This document shows, piece by piece, positions 17,511-28,964 of a DNA stretch of 64,000 nt (the first letter of the stretch is position 1; the number at the start of each line of letters is the position of its first letter). This DNA is from Stagnimonas aquatica (lineage in GTDB: Bacteria > Pseudomonadota > Gammaproteobacteria > Nevskiales > Nevskiaceae). A model generated the notes under the pieces. The model was not told the origin of the DNA. It saw nothing but the letters and a program-made list of their open reading frames with translations, and made no database searches. The stretch covers positions 207,151 through 271,150 of the forward strand of contig NZ_RJVO01000005.1 of the NCBI RefSeq assembly GCF_003730135.1, written 5' to 3'. A program made the position numbers and the translations under genes.

Positions 17511-19307
17511 CTAGTCCGCCTGCGTCAGGGCACGCGGCACCAGCACCGGGAAATCCAGCAGCATCTGCGCAAAAGCCTTGCCCTGGGGATCGGTGCGCAG
17601 CGAGGCGGCACCGCCATTGCCCAGCGCGTGGTGCAGCAGGAAGTTGAGCGAGTGGCTGCCGGGCAGACGCCAGCGCTGCACCCGGCCCTGTTCACCGCCG
17701 GCGAGCACGTGGGCGAAGTAGCGACGTAGCGCGTCCTCGCTCAGCGCCGCCTCGATATAGGGCAGGTATTCCGGCTTGCGGGCGATGACGCCGATGTTGG
17801 CGTGGTCGCCCTTGTCGCCGCTGCGCGCCAGCGCCAGGCGGATCAGCGGCAGGCTGACGGTATCGCTGAGGTCCACCGCCGGAGCCAGTTCCGGCTCCTC
17901 GGCGGGTGCGACATGACCACCCCCGGTGGGCACTGCCACCGGGAAGCGCTGCTCGCCTACCACCACCTCGACGCCGACCTGCGCCTTGGGCACCAGGGTG
18001 GAGAACAGCTTGGGGATCATGTGCGGCTCCGGCCGGCCGCCGCCGAAGTAGCCGGTGAAGCCGGGCGCCATGCCGGTCGCCGCCTGGGCGATCTCGCGGG
18101 CGAACAGCTTCAGCGCCTTGGGATTGGGATGCTGGACGGCGATCTTCACCACCACCTCGCGGGTGGCGGCCGCAGCCGGCCGGGCGTGCGGGCCGTAGCT
18201 CTCCTCGGCGCCGATGCAGTGGATGTCGACGCCGCTGAAGTCGCCCAGCTTCTGTTCTAGCAACTGCCGCCGCACCTTCTCCACCACCGCCGAGGCCGAG
18301 GCGCGGCCTTTGCGGGCGGCGTCGATGCCGCCGATCATGAACAGCGCCGCGCAGCGCATGCCCGCCGGATAGGTGGCGCTGACCTTGTAGCTGGCGGTCG
18401 GCGCCGAACCCTGGCAGCCGTTGACCCGCACCCGGTCCGGGCCCACCTGGGCCAGCCGCACCTGGGTGAAATCACAGCTCACATCCGGCAGCAGATAGGC
18501 GCGCGGGTCGCCGATCTCGTAGAGCATCTGTTCCAGCACCGTGTGTACCGACACCAGGCCGCCAGTTCCCTCGGGCTTGCTGACCACGAACTCGCCGCTG
18601 GGCTCGACCTCGACGATGGGGAAGCCCATGTCGGCATAGCCGGTCTGCACCAGTTCCCAGTCCGTGAAGTTGCCGCCGGTGCACTGGGCGCCGCATTCGA
18701 TGATGTGACCGGCGATGGAGCCGGCGGCCAGGCGCGGATAGTCGTCCTCGGCCCAACCGAATTCGTGCATCAGCGGCCCCAGCACCACGGCGGAGTCCAC
18801 GCAGCGGCCGGTGATCACCACCTCGGCGCCGGCGTCGAGCGCACGGGCGATGGGGATGGCGCCCAGATAGGCGTTCATGGAGACCAGGGTCGGCGGCTGC
18901 GGTTTTCCGGTGTCGAGTTCCACCGCCGCCGCGAATTCCTTGCGGCGCGGCAGCAGGTCGTCGCCCAGCACCACCGCCACCTTCAGCGCGATGCCAGCCT
19001 TGGCGGCGACGGCCTCCAGCGCCTCCTTGCAAGCCAGCGGGTTCACGCCGCCGGCATTGGCCACCACCTTGATGCCACGGGCCTTCAGCTCCGGCAGCAG
19101 CGGCGCCATCACATGCTCGACGAAGTCGGTGGCGTAGCCGTCCTTGGGATCCTTCATGCGCTTGGCGGCAAGGATCGACATGGTGATTTCGGCGAGGTAG
19201 TCGAAGACCAGGTAATCGACGTTTCCTTTCGACACCAGCTGAGCCGCTGCGGTGTTGGTATCGCCCCAGAAAGCGGAAGCTCCGCCGATCCGCACACTGT
19301 TCTTCAT
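17511..19307 (-). CDS. AtuA-like (DUF1446) acyclic terpene utilisation family protein
   Basis: A 598-residue protein of the DUF1446/AtuA family. The N-terminal 450 residues match the family core (VRIGGASAFWGDTNTAAAQL, VVANAGGVNPLAC, VITGRCVDSAVVLGPL), and the last 110 residues form the separate AtuA C-terminal module with LARSGDKGDHANIGVIAR and LHHALGNGGAASLR. In Pseudomonas, AtuA belongs to the citronellol/geraniol pathway, but homologues occur with other acyl-CoA degradation genes and the reaction is not defined. No other atu gene is next to it here, so the substrate is open. Confidence 0.85.
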   Translation of the reverse strand: MKNSVRIGGASAFWGDTNTAAAQLVSKGNVDYLVFDYLAEITMSILAAKRMKDPKDGYATDFVEHVMAPLLPELKARGIKVVANAGGVNPLACKEALEAVAAKAGIALKVAVVLGDDLLPRRKEFAAAVELDTGKPQPPTLVSMNAYLGAIPIARALDAGAEVVITGRCVDSAVVLGPLMHEFGWAEDDYPRLAAGSIAGHIIECGAQCTGGNFTDWELVQTGYADMGFPIVEVEPSGEFVVSKPEGTGGLVSVHTVLEQMLYEIGDPRAYLLPDVSCDFTQVRLAQVGPDRVRVNGCQGSAPTASYKVSATYPAGMRCAALFMIGGIDAARKGRASASAVVEKVRRQLLEQKLGDFSGVDIHCIGAEESYGPHARPAAAATREVVVKIAVQHPNPKALKLFAREIAQAATGMAPGFTGYFGGGRPEPHMIPKLFSTLVPKAQVGVEVVVGEQRFPVAVPTGGGHVAPAEEPELAPAVDLSDTVSLPLIRLALARSGDKGDHANIGVIARKPEYLPYIEAALSEDALRRYFAHVLAGGEQGRVQRWRLPGSHSLNFLLHHALGNGGAASLRTDPQGKAFAQMLLDFPVLVPRALTQAD

Positions 19308-19423
19308 ATCGCCCTCAGCTGCTTGATTAATAAGCCTTCAAAGCCCGCCCAACGGGCCAGAAGCGCCGACGCAGTGTGAACGATCCGGTGCCCAGGCACC
19401 AGAATAAGTTGGCTTACCGAATG

Positions 19424-19922
19424 CTAGGAAACCAGGGCCAGCGCAGCCCAGAGCAGCAGCGCCGAGGCGAGCCCGGCGAGGGCGTCGTCGAACATGATCC
19501 CGAAGCCGCCGTGCAACTTCTCGTCGAAGTAGCGGATCGGCCAGGGCTTGAGCACGTCGAAGAAGCGGAACAGGGCAAACACCGCCAGCAGCCACCACGC
19601 AGAGACCGCCGGGTAGACCAGCAGCGGCGCGGCGGCAATGCAGAAGCCGACGATCTCGTCGAAAACGATGCCGCCGTGGTCGTGAACCTGCAGCAGATGC
19701 GCGCTGCGTCCGCAGATCCAGCAGCCGAAGACGAACAGCAGCGCACAGGCCAGCGCATAGGCCGGTAGCGGCAGCGCGTGCAGCGCGAAGTAGAACGGCA
19801 GTCCGACCAGGGTGCCGAACGTGCCCGGCGCCTTGCGCGCCAGGCCGGTGCCGAAACCGAAGGCGATCAGATGCTCGGGCGTGCTCAGGATCAGCGCATC
19901 CGGCTCGCGCGGCTGGCGCGAT

Positions 19923-19930
<8 letters not shown>
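19424..19930 (-). CDS. pgpA: Phosphatidylglycerophosphatase A
   Basis: PgpA removes the phosphate from phosphatidylglycerol phosphate in the inner membrane. The 168-residue product has the family hallmarks: FGTGLARKAPGTFGTLVGLP near the N-terminus, VFDEIVGF in the middle, and FRFFDVLKPWPIRYFD followed by FDDALAGL. I start it at the GTG at 19930, which overlaps the last codons of murI by 8 bp; the open frame continues much further up but as a shadow of murI. In many gammaproteobacteria pgpA follows thiL directly; here murI stands between. Confidence 0.93.
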
Positions 19931-20714
<784 letters not shown>

Positions 20715-20720
20715 GGGAGC

Positions 20721-21683
20721 TCAGAAGTGGCGGTAGCCGGTGGCGGTTATTGGACTGCTTTGCCCATCAGCGTAACGCAGCCGCAGGCCCGCTTCAGCCT
20801 GCATGAGGCCAACCACGGTGAGCGGCAGGTTCAAGGCCGCCAGCCGCGCCTGCGCCTCCGCGAGCCGCGCCGGTGGCAGGCAGACGCACAGCTCGTAGTC
20901 GTCGCCGCCCTGCGCCTGCAATTCAAATCGCTGGTCGCCGCTCAGCTCGCGGCTCAGTTCGGCGAAGGCCGGCGACTGCGGCAAGGCCTCGGGGTCCAGC
21001 TCGGCGCCCAGGCCGCTGGCGGCACAGAGATGGCGCAGATCGCCGGCGAGGCCGTCGGAAAGGTCCAGCGCGGCACTGGCGAGGCCACGTAGCGCCAGAC
21101 CGGCGGCCAGGCGCGGTGTCGGCCGGTCCAGGCGTTCGCGCAGCATCAGATCCGCGTCGCCCTGCGCAGCCGCATCCAGACGCCGCAGCGCCAGAGCAGC
21201 ATCGCCCAGAGTGCCGGTGACGCAGACCAGATCACCGACGCGCGCACCGCTGCGGCGGATCGCCTGCCCGGCCGGAACCAGACCCAGCACGGTGATGGTG
21301 ATCGCCAGCGACCCGCGCGTGGTGTCGCCGCCGACCAGGGCGACGCGATGGGGCTCGGCCAGCGCCCGCAAGCCGCCGGCGAAGCCGCTGAGCCAGGCCT
21401 CGTCGGCCTCGGGCAGGCTCAGCGCCAGGGTGAACCAGCGCGGCTCCGCAGCCATGGCGGCGAGATCGGAGAGATTCACCGCCAGCGCCTTCCAACCCAC
21501 CGCTTCGGGCGCGGTCTGGTGCGGAAAATGGCGGCCGGCGACCAGGGTATCGGTGCTCACCACCAGTTCGTAGCCGGCCGGAACCTGCAACAGGGCGGCA
21601 TCGTCGCCGATGCCCAGCACCACGCCGGCGCGGGCGCTGGTGAGATCCTGGAAATGGCGCTGGATCAGCCCGAACTCGTCCAC
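20721..21683 (-). CDS. thiL: Thiamine-monophosphate kinase
   Basis: ThiL phosphorylates thiamine monophosphate to the active pyrophosphate cofactor. The 320-residue protein has the start EFGLIQRHF, the metal and nucleotide motifs GIGDDAALL and VSTDTLVAGRHFP, then VGGDTTRG and LDLSDGLAGDL. It lies 28 bp after nusB, the usual neighbour. Length and motifs are normal. Confidence 0.97.
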   Translation of the reverse strand: MDEFGLIQRHFQDLTSARAGVVLGIGDDAALLQVPAGYELVVSTDTLVAGRHFPHQTAPEAVGWKALAVNLSDLAAMAAEPRWFTLALSLPEADEAWLSGFAGGLRALAEPHRVALVGGDTTRGSLAITITVLGLVPAGQAIRRSGARVGDLVCVTGTLGDAALALRRLDAAAQGDADLMLRERLDRPTPRLAAGLALRGLASAALDLSDGLAGDLRHLCAASGLGAELDPEALPQSPAFAELSRELSGDQRFELQAQGGDDYELCVCLPPARLAEAQARLAALNLPLTVVGLMQAEAGLRLRYADGQSSPITATGYRHF

Positions 21684-21711
21684 CGCCGCTCCTGAAAGGG
21701 GCGCCGCGCGC

Positions 21712-22173
21712 CTACTTGCCGTCCTGCACTTCCGCCGGCCGCAACTGCCGCGCCAGCTTGTCGAGCACGCCGTTGACGAACTTGTAGCCCTCTTCGGAGC
21801 CGAAGAGTTTGGCGAGATTGACCGCCTCGTTGACGATCACCCGCCAGGGCACCGAGGGCTCGTGAGCCAGCTCGTAGGCGCCGAGCAGCAGGATGGCGTG
21901 CTCGACCGGATCGAGCTGCTGCAGCGGGCGATCCAGATGTGGCACCACCGACAGCGTCAGCGGCTGCGCATTCTCGACCACGCCGCGCAGCAGCGCCTCG
22001 AAGTAGGCCGGGTCGGCGCGGCCCAGGCCTTCGTCCTGCTCGCGGAACTGCCGCAGCAACTGCTCCGGCGAAGTCTCGTTGACCAGCCACTGGTACAGGG
22101 CCTGGGCAGTGACGCGGCGGGCCAGGCCACGGCGGCTGACCGGCGCCGAGGGCGTTGCGTTCTCCTCGCTCAT
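21712..22173 (-). CDS. nusB: Transcription antitermination factor NusB
   Basis: NusB binds BoxA RNA with NusE in rRNA antitermination. The 153-residue product has the N-terminal RR-x-A-R basic stretch (SRRGLARRVTAQALYQW) and the conserved VIVNEAVNLAKLFGSEEGYKFVNGVLD region, here split by me only for reading. Its ATG at 22173 overlaps the ribH stop (ATGA), a junction found in many proteobacteria. The upstream open frame is a shadow of ribH. Confidence 0.96.
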   Translation of the reverse strand: MSEENATPSAPVSRRGLARRVTAQALYQWLVNETSPEQLLRQFREQDEGLGRADPAYFEALLRGVVENAQPLTLSVVPHLDRPLQQLDPVEHAILLLGAYELAHEPSVPWRVIVNEAVNLAKLFGSEEGYKFVNGVLDKLARQLRPAEVQDGK

Positions 22174-22711
22174 TCGGCGTCTCCCTCGGCTCCCGCATTG
22201 GCCTCGCGCGCAAGCCGGATCATCTCCAGCACCGCCTGCGCGCACTCGTAGCCCTTGTTGCCCTCGCCGGGGCCGGCGCGCTCCACCGCCTGCGCCGGGG
22301 TGTTGACGGTGAGCACGCCGAAGCCCACCGGCTTGCCGGTGGCGAGTTGCACGTCCATCAGGCCGCGCGCGCACTCGCCGGCGACGAAGTCGAAATGCGG
22401 GGTATCACCACGGATCACCGCGCCGAGCGCGACCACACCGTCCCAGTAGCCGGTCTCGGAGCGCAGCAGGGTCGCCGCCGCCAGCGGCAGCTCGTAGGCG
22501 CCGGGCGCGCGGAACTCGCCAATGCTGTCTGCGGGCACGCCCCAGTCCTTGAGGCAGGCACGGGCACCGGCCAGCAGAGCGTCGACCACCTCGACATTCC
22601 AGCGGGTGGCGACGAGGGCGATACGCACGTCGGAAAACTCGACGGCATCGGGCTTGGCGGGGGCGGCGTAACCGGTCTTGCTCATGGTTTCAATCGGGAT
22701 CGAATCGGACA

Positions 22712-22712
<1 letters not shown>
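22170..22712 (-). CDS. ribH: 6,7-dimethyl-8-ribityllumazine synthase
   Basis: RibH condenses the 5-amino-6-ribitylaminouracil intermediate with dihydroxybutanone phosphate, the penultimate step to riboflavin. The 180-residue product has the RWN start of the core, the PGAYELPLAA motif, GAVIRGDTPHFDFVAG, and GFGVLTVNT. An N-terminal extension of about 25 residues precedes the core; the start could be at the ATG nine codons in. The ATG overlaps the ribBX stop (TGATG) and the end overlaps nusB, so it is tightly coupled on both sides. Confidence 0.96.
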
Positions 22713-23847
<1,135 letters not shown>

Positions 23848-23851
<4 letters not shown>

Positions 23852-24459
23852 GCCTTGTTCTCCTCTTCGCGCGCGGTCAGCAGGCGCTCCAGATACCGCG
23901 CGATCAAATCCACTTCCAGATTCACCGCACCGCCGGCGGCGAGGCCGCCGAGGCTGGTGTGCGTCCAAGTATGCGGCACGATCATCACCCCGAAGCGCCG
24001 GCCGGCGACGGCGTTGACCGTCAGACTGATGCCGTCAATGGTGATCGAGCCCTTGCGGGCGATGTAGCGGGCGATGGCCTGTGGCGCCTCGAATTCCAGG
24101 CGCCAGCCGCGCGCCTCCTCGTGCTTGCCGACCAACTGGCCGATGCCATCGACATGGCCGCTGACCAGGTGGCCACCCAGCGGCTTGGCAGGGGTCAGCG
24201 CCTTTTCCAGGTTGACCACCTGGCCGACGTCCCAGCGGCCGGCGGTAGTCGCGGCCAGAGTCTCGGCCGAGAGGTCGGCGACGAAACCGCTGGGGACGAA
24301 GGCGACGGCGGTCAGGCAGACGCCGTTGACGGCGATGCTGTCACCCAGCCTCGCGTCGGCGAGGTAGCCACCAGGCTCGGTGATGGTCATGCGCAGGTCG
24401 CCACCGACCGGTTCAACGGCGGCGATACGGCCCTGGGCTTCGATGATTCCGGTAAACAT
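23848..24459 (-). CDS. ribE: Riboflavin synthase alpha chain
   Basis: The final enzyme of riboflavin synthesis, dismutating two lumazines. The 203-residue protein begins with the invariant MFTGIIEAQG and has two lumazine-binding repeats, the second with SGHVDGIGQL and GSITIDGISLTVN. The start at 24459 is fixed by that motif; the frame runs upstream only into the REP-like repeats that separate it from ribD. The end overlaps ribBX by 4 bp. Confidence 0.97.
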
Positions 24460-24490
24460 GCGGTAGCTATCCAGAACGTGGGCGAAACTC

Positions 24491-24600
24491 CTTCCCCCGC
24501 TTGCGGGGGAAGGCTGGGATGGGGGCGTTTCGCCCCACGACAAAGCGCCGATTGAGAGTCACCGCCCCCACCCTAACCCTCCCCCGCCCGCGGGGGAGGG
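24491..24600. repeat. Pair of inverted REP-like palindromes between ribD and ribE
   Basis: Two GC-rich perfect hairpins in opposite orientation: CTTCCCCCGC-TT-GCGGGGGAAG at 24491-24512 and CCCTCCCCCGC-CC-GCGGGGGAGGG at 24577-24600. Each is flanked on its inner side by a related G-rich tail (GGCTGGGATGGGGGCG after the first, and its inverse with GGTTAGGGTGGGGGCG before the second). That is the layout of a bacterial interspersed mosaic of REP elements. The second element reaches into ribD and supplies its stop codon. In the transcript both hairpins could slow RNases or polymerase between ribD and ribE. Confidence 0.85.
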
Positions 24601-25817
24601 GACAAGGGTTCCGGTGTCGCCAGGATGCGCAGATCGCGCCCGACCTGGCGGACGTCGATATAACGCAGCGCGATCTTCTGGTCGAGTCGCTGCAAGCCGG
24701 GCAAGTCGGCCAGCGCCCTGCCCTCGTGGCCCAGCAGCGCGGGCGCCAGGTAGAGCAGCAGTTCATCGACCAGGCCGGAAGCCAGCAAGGCACCGGCGAG
24801 CCGCGGCCCGCATTCGACCAGCAGTTCGTTGACGCCCCGCTGCGCGAGCAGGGGCAGCAGCGCTGGCAGGGAAATGTGCCCCGAGGCGTCGGGCTCCACC
24901 GCCAGGCTTTCGACGCCGGCCGCCACCGGTGCGGCGGCATGGGCCGCAGTGGTAACGCGGAAACGGCGCGCGCCCTCGGCCCAGACCTTGGCGCTGGCCG
25001 GCACGCGGGCACGGCTGTCGAGCACGATGCGGTCGGGCTGGCGCAGACCGGCAACGGCGCCGTGAATGGCGTTGTCGCCTCCGGCATGCGAAGCCAGGGA
25101 TGCAGTCGGCGCGGCTGGCGAGCCCCGCCCGGTCGCGCCAGGGATGGCAAGGCCGCGACCCGCCCAATAGTCCGCTGGCAGCCGCACCGTCAGCGCCGGA
25201 TCGTCGGCGAGCACGGTGTCGCTGCTGGTCAGCACCGCGCCGGCCTCGGCGCGCAGGCGGTGCACGTCGGCGCGCGCCTCGGCACCGGTGATCCACTGCG
25301 ACTCGCCGCTGGCCATCGCGGTGCGGCCGTCGAGGCTGGCGGCCAGTTTGAGGATCAGGAACGGCCGCTGGCGGCGCATCCGCGAGACGAAGCCGCGATT
25401 CAGACGCTCAGCATCGGCCTGCAACAGGCCAACCTCCACCGCGATGCCGGCGGCGCGCAGGCGCGCCAGACCCTGGCCGGCGACCAGGGGATTGGGATCT
25501 TCCATGGCGGCGACCACGCGGCTGACGCCGGCCGCGATCAGCGCCTCGGTGCAGGGCGGCGTGCGACCGTGGTGATTGCAGGGTTCCAGGCTGACGAAGG
25601 CGGTGGCACCTCGGGCGCGCTCGCCGGCCTGGCGCAGGGCGTGGACCTCGGCGTGCGGCTCGCCGGCGCGCAGATGGGCCCCCTCGCCGACGATCTCGCC
25701 ATCGCGCCAGAGCACACAGCCGACGCGCGGATTGGGATGGCTGCTGTAGCGCCCGGCTTCGGCGAGGCGCAGCGCCCGCGCCATCAACCGGGCGGCCGCG
25801 TCCGGTGCTGGTTTCAT
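24573..25817 (-). CDS. ribD: Bifunctional deaminase/reductase RibD
   Basis: RibD carries out the second and third steps of riboflavin synthesis. The deaminase domain has HAEVHAL and [16 protein letters not shown] zinc motifs; the reductase domain has [18 protein letters not shown] and [13 protein letters not shown]. The ATG at 25817 overlaps the nrdR stop (ATGA), giving 414 residues against 367 in E. coli. Two additions explain this: about 25 extra residues in the reductase domain near 25050-25150, which look like an in-frame repeat insertion, and a C-terminal tail ([13 protein letters not shown]) encoded by the REP-like element. Confidence 0.95.
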   Translation of the reverse strand: MKPAPDAAARLMARALRLAEAGRYSSHPNPRVGCVLWRDGEIVGEGAHLRAGEPHAEVHALRQAGERARGATAFVSLEPCNHHGRTPPCTEALIAAGVSRVVAAMEDPNPLVAGQGLARLRAAGIAVEVGLLQADAERLNRGFVSRMRRQRPFLILKLAASLDGRTAMASGESQWITGAEARADVHRLRAEAGAVLTSSDTVLADDPALTVRLPADYWAGRGLAIPGATGRGSPAAPTASLASHAGGDNAIHGAVAGLRQPDRIVLDSRARVPASAKVWAEGARRFRVTTAAHAAAPVAAGVESLAVEPDASGHISLPALLPLLAQRGVNELLVECGPRLAGALLASGLVDELLLYLAPALLGHEGRALADLPGLQRLDQKIALRYIDVRQVGRDLRILATPEPLSPPPRAGEG

Positions 25818-26329
25818 TTCCGCCGACGCTCGGGCTCGTCGATCAGCGGCAACTGGCTCTTGCGCGCCTCGGCGCTGGGCATCTTCTGCAGACGCTCGAT
25901 TTCCTCGCGGAAGGCGTTGACGTCCTCGAAACTGCGGTAGATCGAGGCGAAGCGCACATAGGCGACGTGGTCGAGGTCGTGCAGCTCCTGCATCACCCAT
26001 TCACCGATGCGGTGGCTGGCGACCTCGCGCTCGCCGGTCTGGCGCAGCTTGCGCAGGATGTTCTCGATGGCGTGGTCGATGGCCTCGGCCGACACCGGCC
26101 GCTTGTAGAGGGCGATCTGCAGGCCCTTGCGCAGCTTGTCTTCCTCGAAGGGCTCGTTGACGCCGTCGCGCTTGACCACGTAGGGCATCGCCACCTGCGC
26201 CTTCTCGAAGGTGGTGAAGCGGCCCGAGCACTTCTCGCACTCGCGGCGGCGACGCACCTGGGTCCCGTCCTCGGCCAGCCGCGAGTCGATGACCCGCGTA
26301 TCCGGCGCCTTGCAGAACGGGCACTGCAT
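25814..26329 (-). CDS. nrdR: Transcriptional repressor NrdR
   Basis: NrdR represses ribonucleotide reductase operons when bound to ATP/dATP. The 171-residue product has the N-terminal zinc ribbon ([17 protein letters not shown], then [12 protein letters not shown]) and the ATP-cone ([20 protein letters not shown]). It follows glyA by 3 bp and overlaps ribD. The glyA-nrdR-ribD order is shared with many gammaproteobacteria. Confidence 0.97.
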   Translation of the reverse strand: MQCPFCKAPDTRVIDSRLAEDGTQVRRRRECEKCSGRFTTFEKAQVAMPYVVKRDGVNEPFEEDKLRKGLQIALYKRPVSAEAIDHAIENILRKLRQTGEREVASHRIGEWVMQELHDLDHVAYVRFASIYRSFEDVNAFREEIERLQKMPSAEARKSQLPLIDEPERRRK

Positions 26330-26332
26330 CGC

Positions 26333-27607
26333 TTACTTCGCCGCGTAGACGGGGAAGCGCGCGCACAGCGTCGCCACCTGCTCGCGCACCCGCGCGACCG
26401 TGGCATCGACCTCCACGCCGGCGCTCATGGCATCGACGATGTCGGCGATCCAGCCGGCGACCTGGGCCATCTCGGCCTCCTTGAAGCCGCGCGTGGTCGA
26501 GGCCGGGCTGCCGATGCGCAGGCCCGAGGTGACAAAGGCCGAGCGCGGATCGTTGGGCACCGCGTTCTTGTTGACGGTGATGTGCGCCTCGCCGAGCTTG
26601 GCCTCGGCGTCCTTGCCGGTGACGTTCTTGGCCACCAGATCGAGCAGGAAGAGATGGTCGTCGGTGCCGCCGGAAACCACCTTGTAGCCGCGATCCAGGA
26701 AGACCTTGGCCATGGCGCGGGCATTGGCGACGACCTGCTTCTGGTAGACCTTGAAGCTCGGGTCCAGCGCCTCCTTGAAGGCCACCGCCTTGGCGGCGAT
26801 GACGTGCATCAGCGGGCCGCCCTGGATGCCCGGAAACACCGCCGACTGGAACTTCTTGTTGAACTCCTCCGGCTGGCCCTTGCTGACGATGATGCCGCCA
26901 CGGGGACCGCGCAGGGTCTTGTGCGTGGTGCTGGTGACCACGTGGGCGTAGGGCAGCGGGCTCGGGTACTCACCGGCAGCGACCAGGCCGGCGATGTGTG
27001 CCATGTCGACCCAGAAGTAGGCGCCGACCTTGTCGGCGATCTCGCGCATGCGCTTCCAGTCCTTGATCCGCGAGTAGGCGGAGAAGCCGCCGATCAACAG
27101 CTTGGGCTTGTGCTCCAGCGCCAGCTTTTCCAGCTCGTCGTAGTTGATCAGGCCGGTTTCGGGATCGAGGCCGTAGGGCACGATCTTGTAGTTCTTGCCC
27201 GAGAAATTGGCCGGGTGCCCGTGGGTGAGATGACCGCCCTGGGCGAGGTTCATGCCCATCACCGTGTCGCCGGGGCTGACCAGGGCGTGGAAGATGGCGG
27301 CATTGGCCTGGGCGCCGGAATGCGGCTGGACGTTGGCGTAATCGGCGTCGAAGAGTTGCTTGAGACGCTCGATGGCGAGGTTCTCGGCGATGTCGACAAA
27401 CTCGCAGCCGCCGTAGTAGCGCTTGCCCGGATAGCCCTCCGCGTACTTGTTGGTGAGCTGGCTGCCCTGCGCCTGCATCACCGCCGGCGAGGCGTAGTTT
27501 TCGGAGGCGATCAGCTCGATGTGCGCTTCCTGCCGGCCGTTCTCGGCGGTGATGGCGGCAAACAGTTCGGGGTCAGCGACGGCGAGGCTGGGAGCGTTCT
27601 TGAACAT
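26333..27607 (-). CDS. glyA: Serine hydroxymethyltransferase
   Basis: A PLP enzyme converting serine and tetrahydrofolate to glycine and methylene-tetrahydrofolate. The 424-residue product has the GlyA start ([18 protein letters not shown]), [12 protein letters not shown], the PLP lysine in [16 protein letters not shown], and a normal C-terminus. I start at the ATG at 27607. There is no visible Shine-Dalgarno there: the bases just upstream belong to an AATCCGC-rich repeat, which is odd for a highly expressed gene. Confidence 0.97.
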   Translation of the reverse strand: MFKNAPSLAVADPELFAAITAENGRQEAHIELIASENYASPAVMQAQGSQLTNKYAEGYPGKRYYGGCEFVDIAENLAIERLKQLFDADYANVQPHSGAQANAAIFHALVSPGDTVMGMNLAQGGHLTHGHPANFSGKNYKIVPYGLDPETGLINYDELEKLALEHKPKLLIGGFSAYSRIKDWKRMREIADKVGAYFWVDMAHIAGLVAAGEYPSPLPYAHVVTSTTHKTLRGPRGGIIVSKGQPEEFNKKFQSAVFPGIQGGPLMHVIAAKAVAFKEALDPSFKVYQKQVVANARAMAKVFLDRGYKVVSGGTDDHLFLLDLVAKNVTGKDAEAKLGEAHITVNKNAVPNDPRSAFVTSGLRIGSPASTTRGFKEAEMAQVAGWIADIVDAMSAGVEVDATVARVREQVATLCARFPVYAAK

Positions 27608-27608
27608 G

Positions 27609-27706
27609 GCGGATTTCGGTTTGCAGATTTCGGATTGAAGAAGCGAGGCGGAGCGCTGGTTTCGCGATTGCCGTCCATCCGCAATCCGAAATCCGCAATC
27701 CGCAAT
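27609..27706. repeat. Inverted AATCCGC/GCGGATT repeat in front of glyA
   Basis: Short repeats of an AATCCGC-like heptamer on the right (27675-27706) face their complement on the left (27609-27637). The best inverted pair is GCGGATTTCGG at 27609-27619 and CCGAAATCCGC at 27686-27696, about 66 bp apart, and the left arm holds a second near-copy. It fills almost all of the nadA-glyA gap and touches the glyA start codon, so glyA transcripts from upstream would carry a long hairpin right before translation begins. Confidence 0.7.
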
Positions 27707-27711
27707 AGGAT

Positions 27712-28824
27712 TCAGTCGACCACTTCCAGCATCAGGTCCAGCGCCGCGCGCGCCGGCTGGGCGATCTCGCGCGGCACCCGGATCTGGTTGACGGTCTTGC
27801 CCTCGACCAGGCTGTCGAGCACCCAGGCGAGATGCTGCGGGTCGGTGCGGAACATGGTCGAGCACATGCACACCATCGGCGACATGAACTCGACGGTGAC
27901 GCCCTTGGCCTTCATCTCGTCGGCCAGGCGGTTGACCAGATTCAGCTCGGTGCCGACCAGCCAGTGCGTGCCCGGCTGGCTGGAGCGCACGGTGCGCAGG
28001 ATGTATTCGGTGGAGCCGACGAAGTCGCTCTTCCCGCAGACTTCGAGGTCGTTCTCGGGGTGGCTGATCACCAGGCCGTTCGGCACCCGCTCGCGGAACT
28101 TGGCGATGTGGTTGGGGTGGAACATCTGGTGGACCGAGCAGAAGCCCTTCCACAGGATCATCTTGGCGTTGCGGATCTGCTCGTCGGTCAGTCCGCCGCG
28201 CGGCTTCATGAAATCCCAGGTGACCATCTGCTCCAAGGGGATGCCCATCTGCATGTAGGCGGTGTTGCGACCCAGATGCTGGTCGGGGAAGAACAGCACC
28301 TTGTCGCGCCGCGCGAAGCTCCATTCCAGCACCGCCTTGGCGTTGGAGCTGGTGCAGACGATGCCACCGTGGCTGCCGCAGAAGGCCTTCAGGTCGGCGG
28401 CGGAGTTGATGTAGGTGACCGGCGTGACGTGCTGATCCGGGTCGAGCACGCTGCTGATCTCCTCCCAGCACTTCTTCACCTTCACCAGATTGGCCATGTC
28501 GGCCATCGAGCAGCCGGCGGCGAGGTCGGGCAGGATCACCGTGCGCTGACCATCGGTGACGATGTCCGCCACCTCGGCCATGAAGTGCACGCCGCAGAAG
28601 ACGATGAACTCGGCATCGGTCTTGGCCGCCATCTGCGAGAGCTTCAAGGAGTCGCCGGAGAAATCGGCGTGCTTGAACACCTCGTTGCGCTGGTAGTGAT
28701 GGCCGAGGATGGCCAGGCGCTTGCCGAGCTTGGACTTGGCAGCGACGATCTTGGCGTCGCATTCCTCGTCGCTCAGAAAGCTGTAGCTGTCCAGCTTGGG
28801 GTCGATTTTGAGGGCGGCGGTCAT
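27712..28824 (-). CDS. nadA: Quinolinate synthase
   Basis: NadA condenses iminoaspartate with dihydroxyacetone phosphate, using a [4Fe-4S] cluster, in NAD synthesis. The 370-residue product has the core motifs [24 protein letters not shown] and [18 protein letters not shown], plus CMCSTMF near the end. The start at 28824 ([12 protein letters not shown]) follows the proteobacterial form; the 36 codons upstream look non-coding. nadB is not nearby. A TACAAT box at 28910-28915 on this strand could be its -10. Confidence 0.96.
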   Translation of the reverse strand: MTAALKIDPKLDSYSFLSDEECDAKIVAAKSKLGKRLAILGHHYQRNEVFKHADFSGDSLKLSQMAAKTDAEFIVFCGVHFMAEVADIVTDGQRTVILPDLAAGCSMADMANLVKVKKCWEEISSVLDPDQHVTPVTYINSAADLKAFCGSHGGIVCTSSNAKAVLEWSFARRDKVLFFPDQHLGRNTAYMQMGIPLEQMVTWDFMKPRGGLTDEQIRNAKMILWKGFCSVHQMFHPNHIAKFRERVPNGLVISHPENDLEVCGKSDFVGSTEYILRTVRSSQPGTHWLVGTELNLVNRLADEMKAKGVTVEFMSPMVCMCSTMFRTDPQHLAWVLDSLVEGKTVNQIRVPREIAQPARAALDLMLEVVD

Positions 28825-28964
28825 CGCTGCACTCCCCGGCGCGCGAGCGCCTGCGTAGCAGTCATAGGGGCGGCCGGCACCGGGCCGGGGAACCGAGAGA
28901 AACCTAGCTATTGTAGCGGAAGCCTCCACCACCCCCTACCGGTGGCGGTGGAGACCGGCCCGGA

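Noticed and set aside
23852..26400. FMN riboswitch in front of rib genes
   Set aside because: The rib genes are linked by 4-bp overlaps, and the only gap (ribD-ribE) is filled with REP-like repeats; the conserved FMN element blocks were not found.
25805..28258. An 817-codon plus-strand frame over nrdR, glyA and nadA, and similar ones at 30176-32431 and 40260-42188
   Set aside because: All are antisense shadows of clear enzymes; composition (His/Val/Asp/Gln-rich) is that of reverse-read GC-rich codons.
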